This document shows positions 29,448 to 37,979 of a DNA stretch of 64,000 bases, one piece after another. Source of the stretch: Rubrivivax albus (lineage in GTDB: Bacteria; Pseudomonadota; Gammaproteobacteria; Burkholderiales; Burkholderiaceae_C); assembly GCF_004016515.1 (NCBI RefSeq), contig NZ_SACT01000009.1:124001-188000 (forward strand), read 5' to 3'. Within the stretch, counting starts at the first letter, position 1. Each line of letters begins with the position of its first letter. Position numbers and translations under genes: made by a program. The notes below the pieces were generated by a model. It searched no databases. It was not told the origin of the DNA and saw only the letters and a program-made list of their open reading frames with translations.

Positions 29448-30229
29448 CGGGACACCGGCGGCAGGCGATCCAGACCGCGCACGGACAACCGCAATACCTC
29501 GGCGCGCTTGCCGTGGTCCAGGTCCCAGTCGCTCAGCACCTGACGGTCCAGCCCCGGCGCCAGCGTCTCGGCGCCGGGCCGGTGCGTGTGGCCGTGCACC
29601 AGGGTGGAAGCGCCCGCGGCGCGCAGCCAGGCGGCCGCCGCATCGGGGTCGACATCGGCCCACAGTTCCGGATCGATGCCGGTCTCACGCTTGCGAGCCT
29701 CGCTTGCCGCACGCGCGGCCGTGGCCTGCGCCAGGCGCGCGCTCAGCGGCTGGGCCAGGAACGCGCGCTGCCACTCATCGCCGCGGGACAGCGTGCGGAA
29801 GCGCTGGTACTCGGTGTCGGCCAGGCAGAGTTCGTCACCGTGCGTCAGCAACCATGACCGGTCGAAGGCCTGCAGCACCGTGGGATCACTCAGCACCTGC
29901 CAGCCGCAGGCTTCGCGCAGGGCGTCGCCAGCCAGGAAATCTCGGTTGCCCGCCATGAAGGCCAGGTGACGCCGGCGCGCGGTCTGCGCCAGTACGTCCA
30001 GGCACCGACGCTCGAAAGGTTGGTCACGCTGATCGTCACCAACCCAGAACTCGAACACGTCCCCGAGCAGCACGATGGCATCGGCTGGCGTGTGCAGTAG
30101 ATGCGCCGCGAACGCATCGAAAGTCCGGGGCGTGGCCGCCGACAGGTGCAGGTCGGACAGCACATCGATGGCCTGCCAGTGCGCCGGCGCCGACCAGCGC
30201 ATCGTCGGCGGCAGCGCCGGCAGGCCCAT
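29444..30229 (-). CDS. lpxH: UDP-2,3-diacylglucosamine diphosphatase LpxH
   Basis: A 261-residue metallophosphoesterase that cleaves UDP-2,3-diacylglucosamine to lipid X in lipid A synthesis, acting at the inner face of the membrane. The metal-binding motifs appear in order: SDLHLS, LLGDVFEFWVGDD, AGNRDFL, LTHGDELC and HGHTHRPG. The start MGLPALPPTMRWSAP is slightly longer than in E. coli LpxH; a second Met 9 residues on is possible. The gene order ppiB-lpxH is common in proteobacteria. Confidence 0.95.
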   Translation of the reverse strand: MGLPALPPTMRWSAPAHWQAIDVLSDLHLSAATPRTFDAFAAHLLHTPADAIVLLGDVFEFWVGDDQRDQPFERRCLDVLAQTARRRHLAFMAGNRDFLAGDALREACGWQVLSDPTVLQAFDRSWLLTHGDELCLADTEYQRFRTLSRGDEWQRAFLAQPLSARLAQATAARAASEARKRETGIDPELWADVDPDAAAAWLRAAGASTLVHGHTHRPGAETLAPGLDRQVLSDWDLDHGKRAEVLRLSVRGLDRLPPVSR

Positions 30230-30240
30230 CAGCGGGGTGG

Positions 30241-30744
30241 TCAGCCGACGATGGTGGCGCGCTGGATGACCACGTCCTCCAGCGGCACGTCATCGTGAAA
30301 GCCCTTGCGGCTGGTCTTCACGCCCTCGATGGCGTCGACGACGTCCTGCCCGGCGACGACCTTGCCGAATACCGCGTAGCCCCAGCCGTTGGGCGACTCC
30401 GACGTGAAGTTCAGGAAGCCGTTGTCCGTGGTGTTGATGAAGAACTGCGCCGTGGCCGAGTGCGGTGCGTTCGTGCGCGCCATCGCCAGCGTGTACTTCT
30501 GGTTCTTCAGGCCATTGTTGGCCTCGTTCTGGATCGGTGCCTGCGTGGCCTTCTGCTTCATGCCGGGTTCGAAACCACCGCCCTGGATCATGAAGCCGCG
30601 GATCACGCGGTGGAACACGGTGTTGTCGTAGTGGCCGGCCTTCACGTAGTCGATGAAGTTCTGCGCCGACAGCGGCGCCTTCTCGGCGTCGAGTTCGATC
30701 AGGATCTCGCCGGCACTCGTCTCGAGCTTGACTTGTTGGGACAT
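30241..30744 (-). CDS. ppiB: Cytoplasmic peptidyl-prolyl cis-trans isomerase B (cyclophilin)
   Basis: A 167-residue cyclophilin without a signal peptide. FHRVIRGFMIQGGGFEPGM contains the catalytic Arg, and MARTNAPHSATAQFFINTTDN forms the rest of the active-site groove. It catalyses proline isomerisation during folding. It starts 3 bases after the stop of the exported cyclophilin and precedes lpxH by 11 bases, so all three are probably one transcript. Confidence 0.96.
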   Translation of the reverse strand: MSQQVKLETSAGEILIELDAEKAPLSAQNFIDYVKAGHYDNTVFHRVIRGFMIQGGGFEPGMKQKATQAPIQNEANNGLKNQKYTLAMARTNAPHSATAQFFINTTDNGFLNFTSESPNGWGYAVFGKVVAGQDVVDAIEGVKTSRKGFHDDVPLEDVVIQRATIVG

Positions 30745-30747
30745 GGT

Positions 30748-31329
30748 TCAGTTCTCCAGGGTGGCTTTGGTGATGGTGACGGGCTCGAGCGGCACGTTCT
30801 GGTGGCCCGCGCGGTTGCCCACGGGCACGGTGCGGATCTTGTCGACGACGTCCATGCCGGCGATCACGCGGCCGAAGACCGCGTAACCGCCGCCGTAGCT
30901 GTCCAGGCGCGGGTTGTCGACGACGTTGATGAAGAACTGCGCCGTCGCCGAGTTCGGATCGCCGGTGCGGGCCATCGCCAGCGTGCCGCGCTGGTTGCTC
31001 AGGCCGTTGCCAGCCTCCAGCGGGATGGGCGGTCGCGTGGGCTTCTGCGCCATGTCCTTGGTGAAGCCGCCGCCCTGGATCATGAAGCCGTCGATCACGC
31101 GATGGAAGATGGTGCCGTCGTAGTGGCCGGCCTTGACGTAGGCGACGAAGTTCTCGGCCGATTTCGGTGCCTTGGCCGCGTCGACCTCGACGACGATGTC
31201 GCCGGCGCTGGTGGCCAGGCGCACCTTCTGCGCCCAGGCGGGCAGGGCCAGCGTCATGCTGGTCAGGCCGGCCAGCAGCAGGGCGGTGAAGCGCGGCACA
31301 GGCGAGCCGCGGAAGAGGGCAGGGGTCAT
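30748..31329 (-). CDS. ppiA: Periplasmic peptidyl-prolyl cis-trans isomerase A (cyclophilin)
   Basis: A 193-residue cyclophilin with a signal peptide (hydrophobic FTALLLAGLTSMTLALP, cleavage after PAWA). The catalytic core FHRVIDGFMIQGGGFTKDM and MARTGDPNSATAQFFINVVDN closely parallel the cytoplasmic paralogue next door, and the pair probably arose by tandem duplication. It would assist folding of exported proteins. The start at 31329 is the first in-frame ATG; a later Met is unlikely because it would lie inside the hydrophobic core. Confidence 0.95.
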   Translation of the reverse strand: MTPALFRGSPVPRFTALLLAGLTSMTLALPAWAQKVRLATSAGDIVVEVDAAKAPKSAENFVAYVKAGHYDGTIFHRVIDGFMIQGGGFTKDMAQKPTRPPIPLEAGNGLSNQRGTLAMARTGDPNSATAQFFINVVDNPRLDSYGGGYAVFGRVIAGMDVVDKIRTVPVGNRAGHQNVPLEPVTITKATLEN

Positions 31330-31389
31330 CGCAGGTTCCGGTGATGGGCCGGTGTCGGCAGGGCCCGAAGTCTAGCCGGGGCCCGCCGC

Positions 31390-31446
31390 TATACTGCGGC
31401 CCCCTCGCGAAAGCCAATGCCGGCGGCACGATCACGAGCCGTGCCG
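31390..31446 (+). promoter_or_regulatory. Probable cysS promoter (-10) and leader hairpin
   Basis: TATACT (31390-31395) is a good -10 box 72 bases before the cysS start; no convincing -35 box lies at the right distance. CGGCACG (31424-31430) and CGTGCCG (31440-31446) form a perfect 7-base stem in the leader. A 17-codon ORF (31417-31470) spans the hairpin and its stop overlaps the cysS start codon as ATGA, which could couple translation. It has a single Cys codon, so a cysteine-sensing attenuator is only a guess. Confidence 0.4.
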
Positions 31447-31466
31447 ACGAGTCCTGCCTGCGTGCC

Positions 31467-32849
<1,383 letters not shown>

Positions 32850-32855
32850 GCGCGC

Positions 32856-33506
32856 ATGGCCCGCCCCGCCGCCCCGGCCACCCCCGAGTACTGGGACGAC
32901 GCCTGTCGCCACCTGGCGCGCCGCGACCGGGTGCTCAAGAAGCTGATCCCGCAGTTCGGCGACGCCCGCCTGCAGAGCCGGGGAGACGCGTTCACCACGC
33001 TGGCACGCAGCATCGTCGGCCAGCAGATCTCGGTGAAGGCGGCGCAGTCGGTCTGGGACCGCTTTGCCGCCGCCGTCGGTGGCCCGTCGCACCGGCTGGC
33101 ACCGGCGGCCGTGCTGCAGCTGCCAGTCGAGACCTTGCGTGGCGCCGGCCTGTCGGCGCGCAAGGCGGAGTACCTGCTGGATCTGGCGCGCCACTTCGAC
33201 GACGGCCGCGTGCATCCCACGCAGTGGAAGGCCATGGCCGACGACGCCATCATCGAGGAACTGGTGGCCATCCGCGGCATCGGCCGCTGGACGGCCGAGA
33301 TGTTCCTGATCTTCCACCTGATGCGGCCCGACGTGCTGCCGCTGGACGACCTGGGCCTGCTCAAGGGCATCAGCGTCAACTACTTCAGCGGCGAGCCGGT
33401 GTCACGCGCCGAAGCGCGGGAGGTGGGCGACGGCTGGGCCCCTTATCGCTCGGTCGCCGTTTGGTACATTTGGCGCAGCCTGGATCCCCTGCCGGTCGAC
33501 TACTGA
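32856..33506 (+). CDS. DNA-3-methyladenine glycosylase II, AlkA-like (HhH-GPD)
   Basis: A 216-residue helix-hairpin-helix DNA glycosylase that removes alkylated purines. FTTLARSIVGQQISVKAAQ is the typical N-terminal block. The hairpin motif is in LVAIRGIGRWTAEMFLIF, and the catalytic Asp is in the VLPLDDLGLLKGI segment. It is shorter than E. coli AlkA (282 residues) and lacks its N-terminal beta domain, as in most bacterial members of the group. No iron-sulphur cysteines are present. It sits between cysS and accA with short gaps. Confidence 0.93.
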   Translation: MARPAAPATPEYWDDACRHLARRDRVLKKLIPQFGDARLQSRGDAFTTLARSIVGQQISVKAAQSVWDRFAAAVGGPSHRLAPAAVLQLPVETLRGAGLSARKAEYLLDLARHFDDGRVHPTQWKAMADDAIIEELVAIRGIGRWTAEMFLIFHLMRPDVLPLDDLGLLKGISVNYFSGEPVSRAEAREVGDGWAPYRSVAVWYIWRSLDPLPVDY

Positions 33507-33519
33507 CGGGCAACGCCTG

Positions 33520-34491
33520 ATGAGCAAACGACACTTCCTCGAGTTCGAGACCCCGATCGCCGAGCTCGAGTCCAAGATCGACGAGCTGCGCTACGTGCAG
33601 AACGAGTCGGCGGTGGACATCTCCGAGGAGATCGACCGCCTCTCGAAGAAGAGCCAGCAGCTCACCAAGGAGATCTACGCCAGCCTCAGCCCCTGGCAGG
33701 TGACGCAGATCGCGCGCCACCCGCAGCGGCCCTACACGCTGGACTACGTGGCCGAGGTCTTCACCGACTTCCAGGAACTGCACGGCGACCGCCACTACGC
33801 CGACGATCTCAGCATCGTCGGCGGTCTGGCCCGTTTCAACGGCCAGGCGTGCATGGTGCTGGGCCACCAGAAGGGCCGCGACACCAAGGAGCGCACCGCG
33901 CGCAACTTCGGCATGTCGCGCCCGGAGGGTTACCGCAAGGCACTGCGCCTGATGCAGCTGGCCGAGAAGTTCGGCCTGCCGGTGTTCACCTTCGTCGACA
34001 CGCCCGGCGCCTACCCCGGCATCGGTGCCGAGGAGCGTGGCCAGTCCGAGGCCATCGGCCGCAACATCTTCGAGATGGCGAGGTTGGAGGTGCCCATCAT
34101 CAGCACCATCATCGGCGAAGGGGGCTCCGGCGGCGCGCTGGCCATCAGCGTGGGCGACCAGGTGCTGATGCTGCAGTACTCGGTGTACTCGGTGATCTCG
34201 CCGGAAGGCTGCGCCTCCATCCTCTGGAAGACCGCCGAACGCGCGTCCGACGCCGCCGAGGCGCTGGGCATCACGGCGCACCGGCTCAAGGCCCTGGGTC
34301 TGGTGGACAAGATCGTCAACGAGCCGGTGGGCGGCGCGCACCGCGACCCGAAGTGGATGGCCTCGGCGCTCAAGCGTGCGCTCAACGACGCGCTGCGCCA
34401 GGTTTCCGACCTCAAGCCCAAGGACCTGCTGCAGCGCCGCTACGAGCGTCTGCAGGCCTATGGGCGCTACAGCGACACCACGGCCCGCTGA
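33520..34491 (+). CDS. accA: Acetyl-CoA carboxylase carboxyltransferase alpha subunit
   Basis: A 323-residue subunit, normal length. The N-terminal helix pair reads FLEFETPIAELESKIDELRY, followed by the crotonase-like core with FVDTPGAYPGIGAEERGQSEAIGRN and EGGSGGALAISVGDQVLML. SPEGCASILWK and the C-terminal YERLQAYGRY are also typical. With AccD it transfers the carboxyl group from biotin to acetyl-CoA. Its last 32 bases overlap the likely start of tilS. Confidence 0.98.
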   Translation: MSKRHFLEFETPIAELESKIDELRYVQNESAVDISEEIDRLSKKSQQLTKEIYASLSPWQVTQIARHPQRPYTLDYVAEVFTDFQELHGDRHYADDLSIVGGLARFNGQACMVLGHQKGRDTKERTARNFGMSRPEGYRKALRLMQLAEKFGLPVFTFVDTPGAYPGIGAEERGQSEAIGRNIFEMARLEVPIISTIIGEGGSGGALAISVGDQVLMLQYSVYSVISPEGCASILWKTAERASDAAEALGITAHRLKALGLVDKIVNEPVGGAHRDPKWMASALKRALNDALRQVSDLKPKDLLQRRYERLQAYGRYSDTTAR

Positions 34492-35410
34492 ACTCGCGGT
34501 GGCCGCCAGCGGCGGCCGTGACTCCACCGCGCTGCTGCATGCCACGCTGCGTGCGGCCAGGCCCCTGGGTGTGCGTGTGCACGCCTTGCACGTGCACCAC
34601 GGCCTGCACCCGCAGGCCGACACGTGGCAGCGGCAGGTGAGGACACAGTGCCGTCGCTGGGGCGCGATCTTTCACGCGACCCGGCTGTCCGGCGCACCCG
34701 CGCCCGCCGAGAGCGTGGAAGCCTGGGCGCGACGCGAGCGCTATGCCGCGCTGGCCACCATGGCGCGCGCAGCGGGTTGCGACATCGTGCTGCTGGCCCA
34801 CCACCGGCGCGACCAGGCCGAGACCGTGCTGCTGCAGCTGCTGCGCGGCGGCGGCGCGCGCGGTCTGGCGGCGATGCCGGCCGACGCCAAGCGCGGCGGC
34901 CTCCGCTGGCTGCGGCCGTGGCGGGACCAGCCGCGCGAAGCCATCGAGGCCTACCTGCGGCAGCACCGGTTGCGCTGGGTCGACGACCCCGGAAACGACG
35001 ACGGGCGCTACGCACGCAACCGCCTGCAGCAGGTGGTGTGGCCGGCCCTGACCGACGCCTTCCCGCAGGCCGAGGCGGCGTTGGCCCAGGCAGCAGCGCG
35101 GGCCGCCGAGGAAGCGGCAGCCCTGCGCGAGTTCGTCGCCCAGGACGCCGCGGCCTGTGCCGACGGCGATGCGCTGCGCGTGGCCGCGTGGCGGGCCCTG
35201 TCCCCGGCACGGCAGGCGCTGCTGTTGCGGCACCAGGTGGAGGTCTGGTCGGGCCGTGGCGTGCCCGGCACGCTCGTCCGGCGTCTGCAGGCGGAACTCC
35301 CCGGTGCCGCATCGGGCCAGTGGCCGGCGCCAGGGGGCCGGCTGGTGCTGCGCAAGGGGCGCCTCAGCTACCAGCGCGACCCGTCAGGACCGGGACAGCA
35401 CAGCGACTAG
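34460..35410 (+). CDS. tilS: tRNA(Ile)-lysidine synthetase
   Basis: A 316-residue N-type ATP pyrophosphatase that converts C34 of tRNA-Ile(CAU) to lysidine so that it reads AUA. The PP-loop is VAASGGRDSTALLH, and LLAHHRRDQAETVLLQLLRGGG and WVDDPGNDDGRYARNRLQQ are diagnostic TilS blocks. The ATG at 34460 lies inside accA and gives a short N-terminus before the PP-loop; the GTG at 34499 would start too close to the loop. The protein is short compared with the 432-residue E. coli enzyme: the central substrate-specificity domain is present but the C-terminal domain appears reduced. The accA-tilS-lysC order is common in Burkholderiales. Confidence 0.93.
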   Translation: MGATATPRPAELAVAASGGRDSTALLHATLRAARPLGVRVHALHVHHGLHPQADTWQRQVRTQCRRWGAIFHATRLSGAPAPAESVEAWARRERYAALATMARAAGCDIVLLAHHRRDQAETVLLQLLRGGGARGLAAMPADAKRGGLRWLRPWRDQPREAIEAYLRQHRLRWVDDPGNDDGRYARNRLQQVVWPALTDAFPQAEAALAQAAARAAEEAAALREFVAQDAAACADGDALRVAAWRALSPARQALLLRHQVEVWSGRGVPGTLVRRLQAELPGAASGQWPAPGGRLVLRKGRLSYQRDPSGPGQHSD

Positions 35411-35413
35411 AAT
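35408..35413 (+). promoter_or_regulatory. Candidate -10 box of lysC
   Basis: TAGAAT overlaps the TAG stop of tilS and lies 57 bases before lysC. No clear -35 element is visible 16-18 bases upstream. A small hairpin GCGGG-TTTG-CCCGC follows immediately. Expression from the upstream operon is an alternative. Confidence 0.3.
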
Positions 35414-35469
35414 CCGCGGGTTTGCCCGCATGTGCCACACCGGCGCCGGGCCGTGACCTCCCGCAACCC

Positions 35470-36747
35470 ATGGCACTCATCGTTCACAAGTACGGCGGCA
35501 CCTCGATGGGGTCGACCGAGCGCATCCGCAACGTGGCCAGGCGCGTGGCCAAGTGGGTGCGCGCAGGCCACCAGCTCGTCGTCGTGCCCTCGGCCATGAG
35601 CGGCGAAACCAACCGGCTGCTGGGCCTGGCCAAGGAACTGCAGCCGGAGATGCCCGGCCCGGCCGCGATGCGCGAACTCGACGCCATCGCCGCCACCGGC
35701 GAGCAGGTCTCCGTGGGCCTGCTGGCGCTGGCGCTGCAGAGCGAAGGCGTGGCCGCGGTCAGCTATGGCGGCTGGCAGGTGCCGATCCGCACCGATTCCG
35801 CCTTCACCAAGGCCCGCATCCAGAGCATCGACGACGCCCGCGTGCGTGCCGACCTGGCCGCCGGCCGCGTGGTCATCATCACCGGCTTCCAGGGCCTGGA
35901 CGACGCCGGCAACGTCACCACGCTGGGCCGCGGCGGCAGCGACACCTCGGCCGTGGCCGTGGCCGCGGCGATGAAGGCCGACGAGTGCCTGATCTACACC
36001 GATGTCGACGGCGTCTACACCACCGACCCGCGCATCGTGCCCGAGGCCAAGCGCCTGCACACCATCTCCTTCGAGGAGATGCTGGAGATGGCCAGCCTGG
36101 GCAGCAAGGTGCTGCAGATCCGCTCGGTGGAATTCGCCGGCAAGTACCGCGTGCCACTGCGCGTGCTGTCGAGCTTCACCCCCTGGGACATCCCGCTCGA
36201 CGAGGAAGCGCGCTCGGGCACCCTGATCACGTTCGAGGAAGACGAGAAGATGGAACAAGCCGTCGTGTCCGGCATCGCGTTCAACCGCGATGAAGCCAAG
36301 ATCACCGTGATGGGCGTGCCCGACAAGCCCGGCATCGCCTACCAGATCCTCGGCCCGGTGGCCGACGCCAACATCGACATCGACGTCATCATCCAGAACG
36401 TCTCCCACGACGGCAAGACCGACTTCAGCTTCACCGTGCACCGCAACGACTTCGCGCGCACGATGGACCTGCTGAAGAACCAGGTCGGCCCCGCCACCGG
36501 CGCGGCGCAGGTGCTCGGCGACCCGAAGATCTGCAAGGTCTCCATCGTCGGCATCGGCATGCGCAGCCACGTCGGCGTGGCCAGCAACATGTTCCGCACA
36601 CTGTCGGAGGAGGGCATCAACATCCAGATGATCTCCACCAGCGAGATCAAGACCTCGGTGGTCATCGACGAGAAGTACATGGAACTGGCCGTGCGCGCGC
36701 TGCACAAGGCCTTCGGGCTGGACGCCGAAGCGGCAGCACAGGCCTGA
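35470..36747 (+). CDS. lysC: Aspartate kinase (lysine/threonine-regulated type)
   Basis: A 425-residue single-function aspartokinase that phosphorylates aspartate at the entry to Lys, Met, Thr and diaminopimelate synthesis. KYGGTSMGS opens the kinase domain, TLGRGGSDTSAVA binds substrate, and IYTDVDGVYTTDPR closes the site. Two ACT regulatory domains follow: AKITVMGVPDKPGIAYQIL and CKVSIVGIGMRSHVGVASNMF. This length and layout match the Pseudomonas/Corynebacterium type, which is inhibited jointly by Lys and Thr. An internal ATG at 36250 with GAGGAA 9 bases upstream would begin MEQAVVSGIAF and give a 165-residue regulatory subunit. Confidence 0.97.
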   Translation: MALIVHKYGGTSMGSTERIRNVARRVAKWVRAGHQLVVVPSAMSGETNRLLGLAKELQPEMPGPAAMRELDAIAATGEQVSVGLLALALQSEGVAAVSYGGWQVPIRTDSAFTKARIQSIDDARVRADLAAGRVVIITGFQGLDDAGNVTTLGRGGSDTSAVAVAAAMKADECLIYTDVDGVYTTDPRIVPEAKRLHTISFEEMLEMASLGSKVLQIRSVEFAGKYRVPLRVLSSFTPWDIPLDEEARSGTLITFEEDEKMEQAVVSGIAFNRDEAKITVMGVPDKPGIAYQILGPVADANIDIDVIIQNVSHDGKTDFSFTVHRNDFARTMDLLKNQVGPATGAAQVLGDPKICKVSIVGIGMRSHVGVASNMFRTLSEEGINIQMISTSEIKTSVVIDEKYMELAVRALHKAFGLDAEAAAQA

Positions 36748-36787
36748 GCCCGCGCCGGCAGGCGCCGGACCTGCTGCACTTTGCGGT

Positions 36788-36793
36788 TAGAAT
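36788..36793 (+). promoter_or_regulatory. -10 box of tRNA-Ser
   Basis: TAGAAT lies 15 bases before the mature tRNA-Ser 5' end. The region 17 bases upstream (CCGGAC, 36765-36770) matches the -35 consensus only weakly. The position between the lysC stop and the tRNA supports an independent tRNA promoter. Confidence 0.5.
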
Positions 36794-36808
36794 GCTCGCT
36801 GCTGTGCG

Positions 36809-36901
36809 GGAGTCGTGACCGAGTGGCCGAAGGTGCTCCCCTGCTAAGGGAGTATGTGGGCAAAACCTGCATCGAGGGTTCGAATCCCTCCGACTCCGCC
36901 A
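36809..36901 (+). tRNA. tRNA-Ser (anticodon GCT)
   Basis: A 93-base class II tRNA with a long variable arm. The acceptor stem is GGAGTCG/CGACTCC, followed by G and an encoded CCA. The anticodon stem CTCCC/GGGAG holds the loop CTGCTAA with anticodon GCT (36843-36845), reading AGC/AGU. The T arm has GGGTTCGAATCCC. It separates the housekeeping block from the eCIS locus. Confidence 0.97.
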
Positions 36902-36941
36902 CCGCCCAGCACATCGTGCGGACGCCGATCCGCTGCCACCG

Positions 36942-36965
36942 AGCCCCGCACCGCGGGGCTTTTTT
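36942..36965 (+). terminator. Intrinsic terminator after tRNA-Ser
   Basis: AGCCCCGC (36942-36949) and GCGGGGCT (36953-36960) form a perfect 8-base stem over a tight ACC loop, followed by TTTTTTG. It ends the tRNA-Ser transcript 39 bases before the end of the convergent eCIS operon. Confidence 0.85.
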
Positions 36966-37003
36966 GTTTGCGTACGCCGTTGCCGCGATGCCGGCGCCGG
37001 CCT

Positions 37004-37393
37004 TCAGCCTGCGAGCTCGACGGTCGACCCCGCCGCCGCCACGCGGATCTGGCCGGCCCACATGCACACCAGCATGCCGTCGTCCCCCAACGCGGGTTGA
37101 CCGGCGATTCGCACCTTGGCCGAGCCGGGTGTCCACGGCGCGGGCGTTAGCGGGATGCAGGGCATCGGTGTGAGCGTGCCGGCGGCGGCGGTGGTGGCCG
37201 CCGCCACGGCCGGGTTGGCCAGGCTGCGGCACAGGCCGAACGGCGTGATGTGGAGCATCGGCACGTGATCGGCCACCGTGGCCGCCAGCGTGCCGGGGCG
37301 GGTGGCGACGGTGGGGCCCAGGGCATTCAGCGTGGCGGGCGCCGTGCCCATCGAGCAGGACAGGCTGGCGCCGGTGCAGCAGAGCAGGGACAT
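37004..37393 (-). CDS. DUF4280 (PAAR-like) spike-tip protein of the eCIS
   Basis: A 129-residue protein beginning MSLLCCTGASLSCSMGTAPATL, the DUF4280 opening, and continuing HVPMLHITPFGLCRSLANPAVAAA and TPMPCIPLTPAPWTPGS, which is almost the family consensus. DUF4280 proteins are PAAR-like cones that cap the spike of contractile injection systems; the several Cys and His residues could bind a metal ion. The start at 37393 follows GGAGA by 9 bases. It is the last gene of the operon, 19 bases after the immunity-like gene. In Afp the tip gene lies near the baseplate genes; its place beside the cargo pair suggests it may help dock that cargo. Confidence 0.88.
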   Translation of the reverse strand: MSLLCCTGASLSCSMGTAPATLNALGPTVATRPGTLAATVADHVPMLHITPFGLCRSLANPAVAAATTAAAGTLTPMPCIPLTPAPWTPGSAKVRIAGQPALGDDGMLVCMWAGQIRVAAAGSTVELAG

Positions 37394-37412
37394 GCGATCG
37401 GGTCTCCGTTGT

Positions 37413-37979
37413 TCAGAGCTGGGCCAACAGGTCGAGCGTGGCGGCCAGCGCGCCGATGGCTGCAGTCTCTGCGTCAGGCCGCCCACCCAGCCGCAGCGCA
37501 GGCACGAAACCCAGGCATTCGTCGATGTTCGGTGGGCGGCCGATGCGCACCGTCGCGTCGCGAAAGGCTGGGCGCAGCAGATCGTCGTCGAGCAGGGCGT
37601 CGACGACCAGCAGCGCGTCGAGCGCAGTCACACCGTCGCAGCCCAACGTGCGCTCGTCACCGTACAGTGGATCCAGCAGGTAGCTCGCGTCGCCATCGAC
37701 GCTCAGCAGGTGTCCCCAGGCGCTGCGCAGCACCGGAACACGACCGGCCGGCAGCCGCCAACGGCCATACAGCGATTCCAGTTCCGCAGGTGGTTGCGCG
37801 ACCAGCAGGCCGCTGCCCAACAGGCCCCATCCATAGCGTCGCCAGAACGCCGTGATCAGCGGATCCACGCGGGCAGCGTGGCGCGCGAGTTCGCTGTCCT
37901 GGGCCGGCCTGCGCACGGGGCCGGCGCCCCACATCCGATCGAAGGCCGATCCGGCCCAGAAGGTGTCCGTGTCAGTCAT
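37413..37979 (-). CDS. GAD-like/DUF1851 domain protein, probable Tdi1-type immunity protein
   Basis: A 188-residue cytosolic protein without signal peptide or membrane segment. The N-terminal part (FWRRYGWGLLGSGLLVAQPPAELESL) is the GAD-like module, and the C-terminal part (VPVLRSAWGHLLSVDGDASYLLDP, then IDECLGFVPALRLGG) is the DUF1851 module. The GAD-like plus DUF1851 pair is the architecture of Tdi1, the immunity protein that neutralises the Ntox15 DNase Tde1 of Agrobacterium. Its ATG lies inside the end of the cargo gene, overlapping by 8 bases (ATGACTGA), so the two are translationally coupled. Family assignment is by motif recognition; that it protects against the adjacent toxin is inference. 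Confidence 0.82.
   Translation of the reverse strand: MTDTDTFWAGSAFDRMWGAGPVRRPAQDSELARHAARVDPLITAFWRRYGWGLLGSGLLVAQPPAELESLYGRWRLPAGRVPVLRSAWGHLLSVDGDASYLLDPLYGDERTLGCDGVTALDALLVVDALLDDDLLRPAFRDATVRIGRPPNIDECLGFVPALRLGGRPDAETAAIGALAATLDLLAQL

Noticed and set aside
36870..36901. A tRNA-Ser attachment-site repeat at the right border of the eCIS
   Set aside because: The tRNA 3' end sequence GGGTTCGAATCCC plus acceptor was looked for near 59.6-59.8 kb and not found, and there is no integrase gene.
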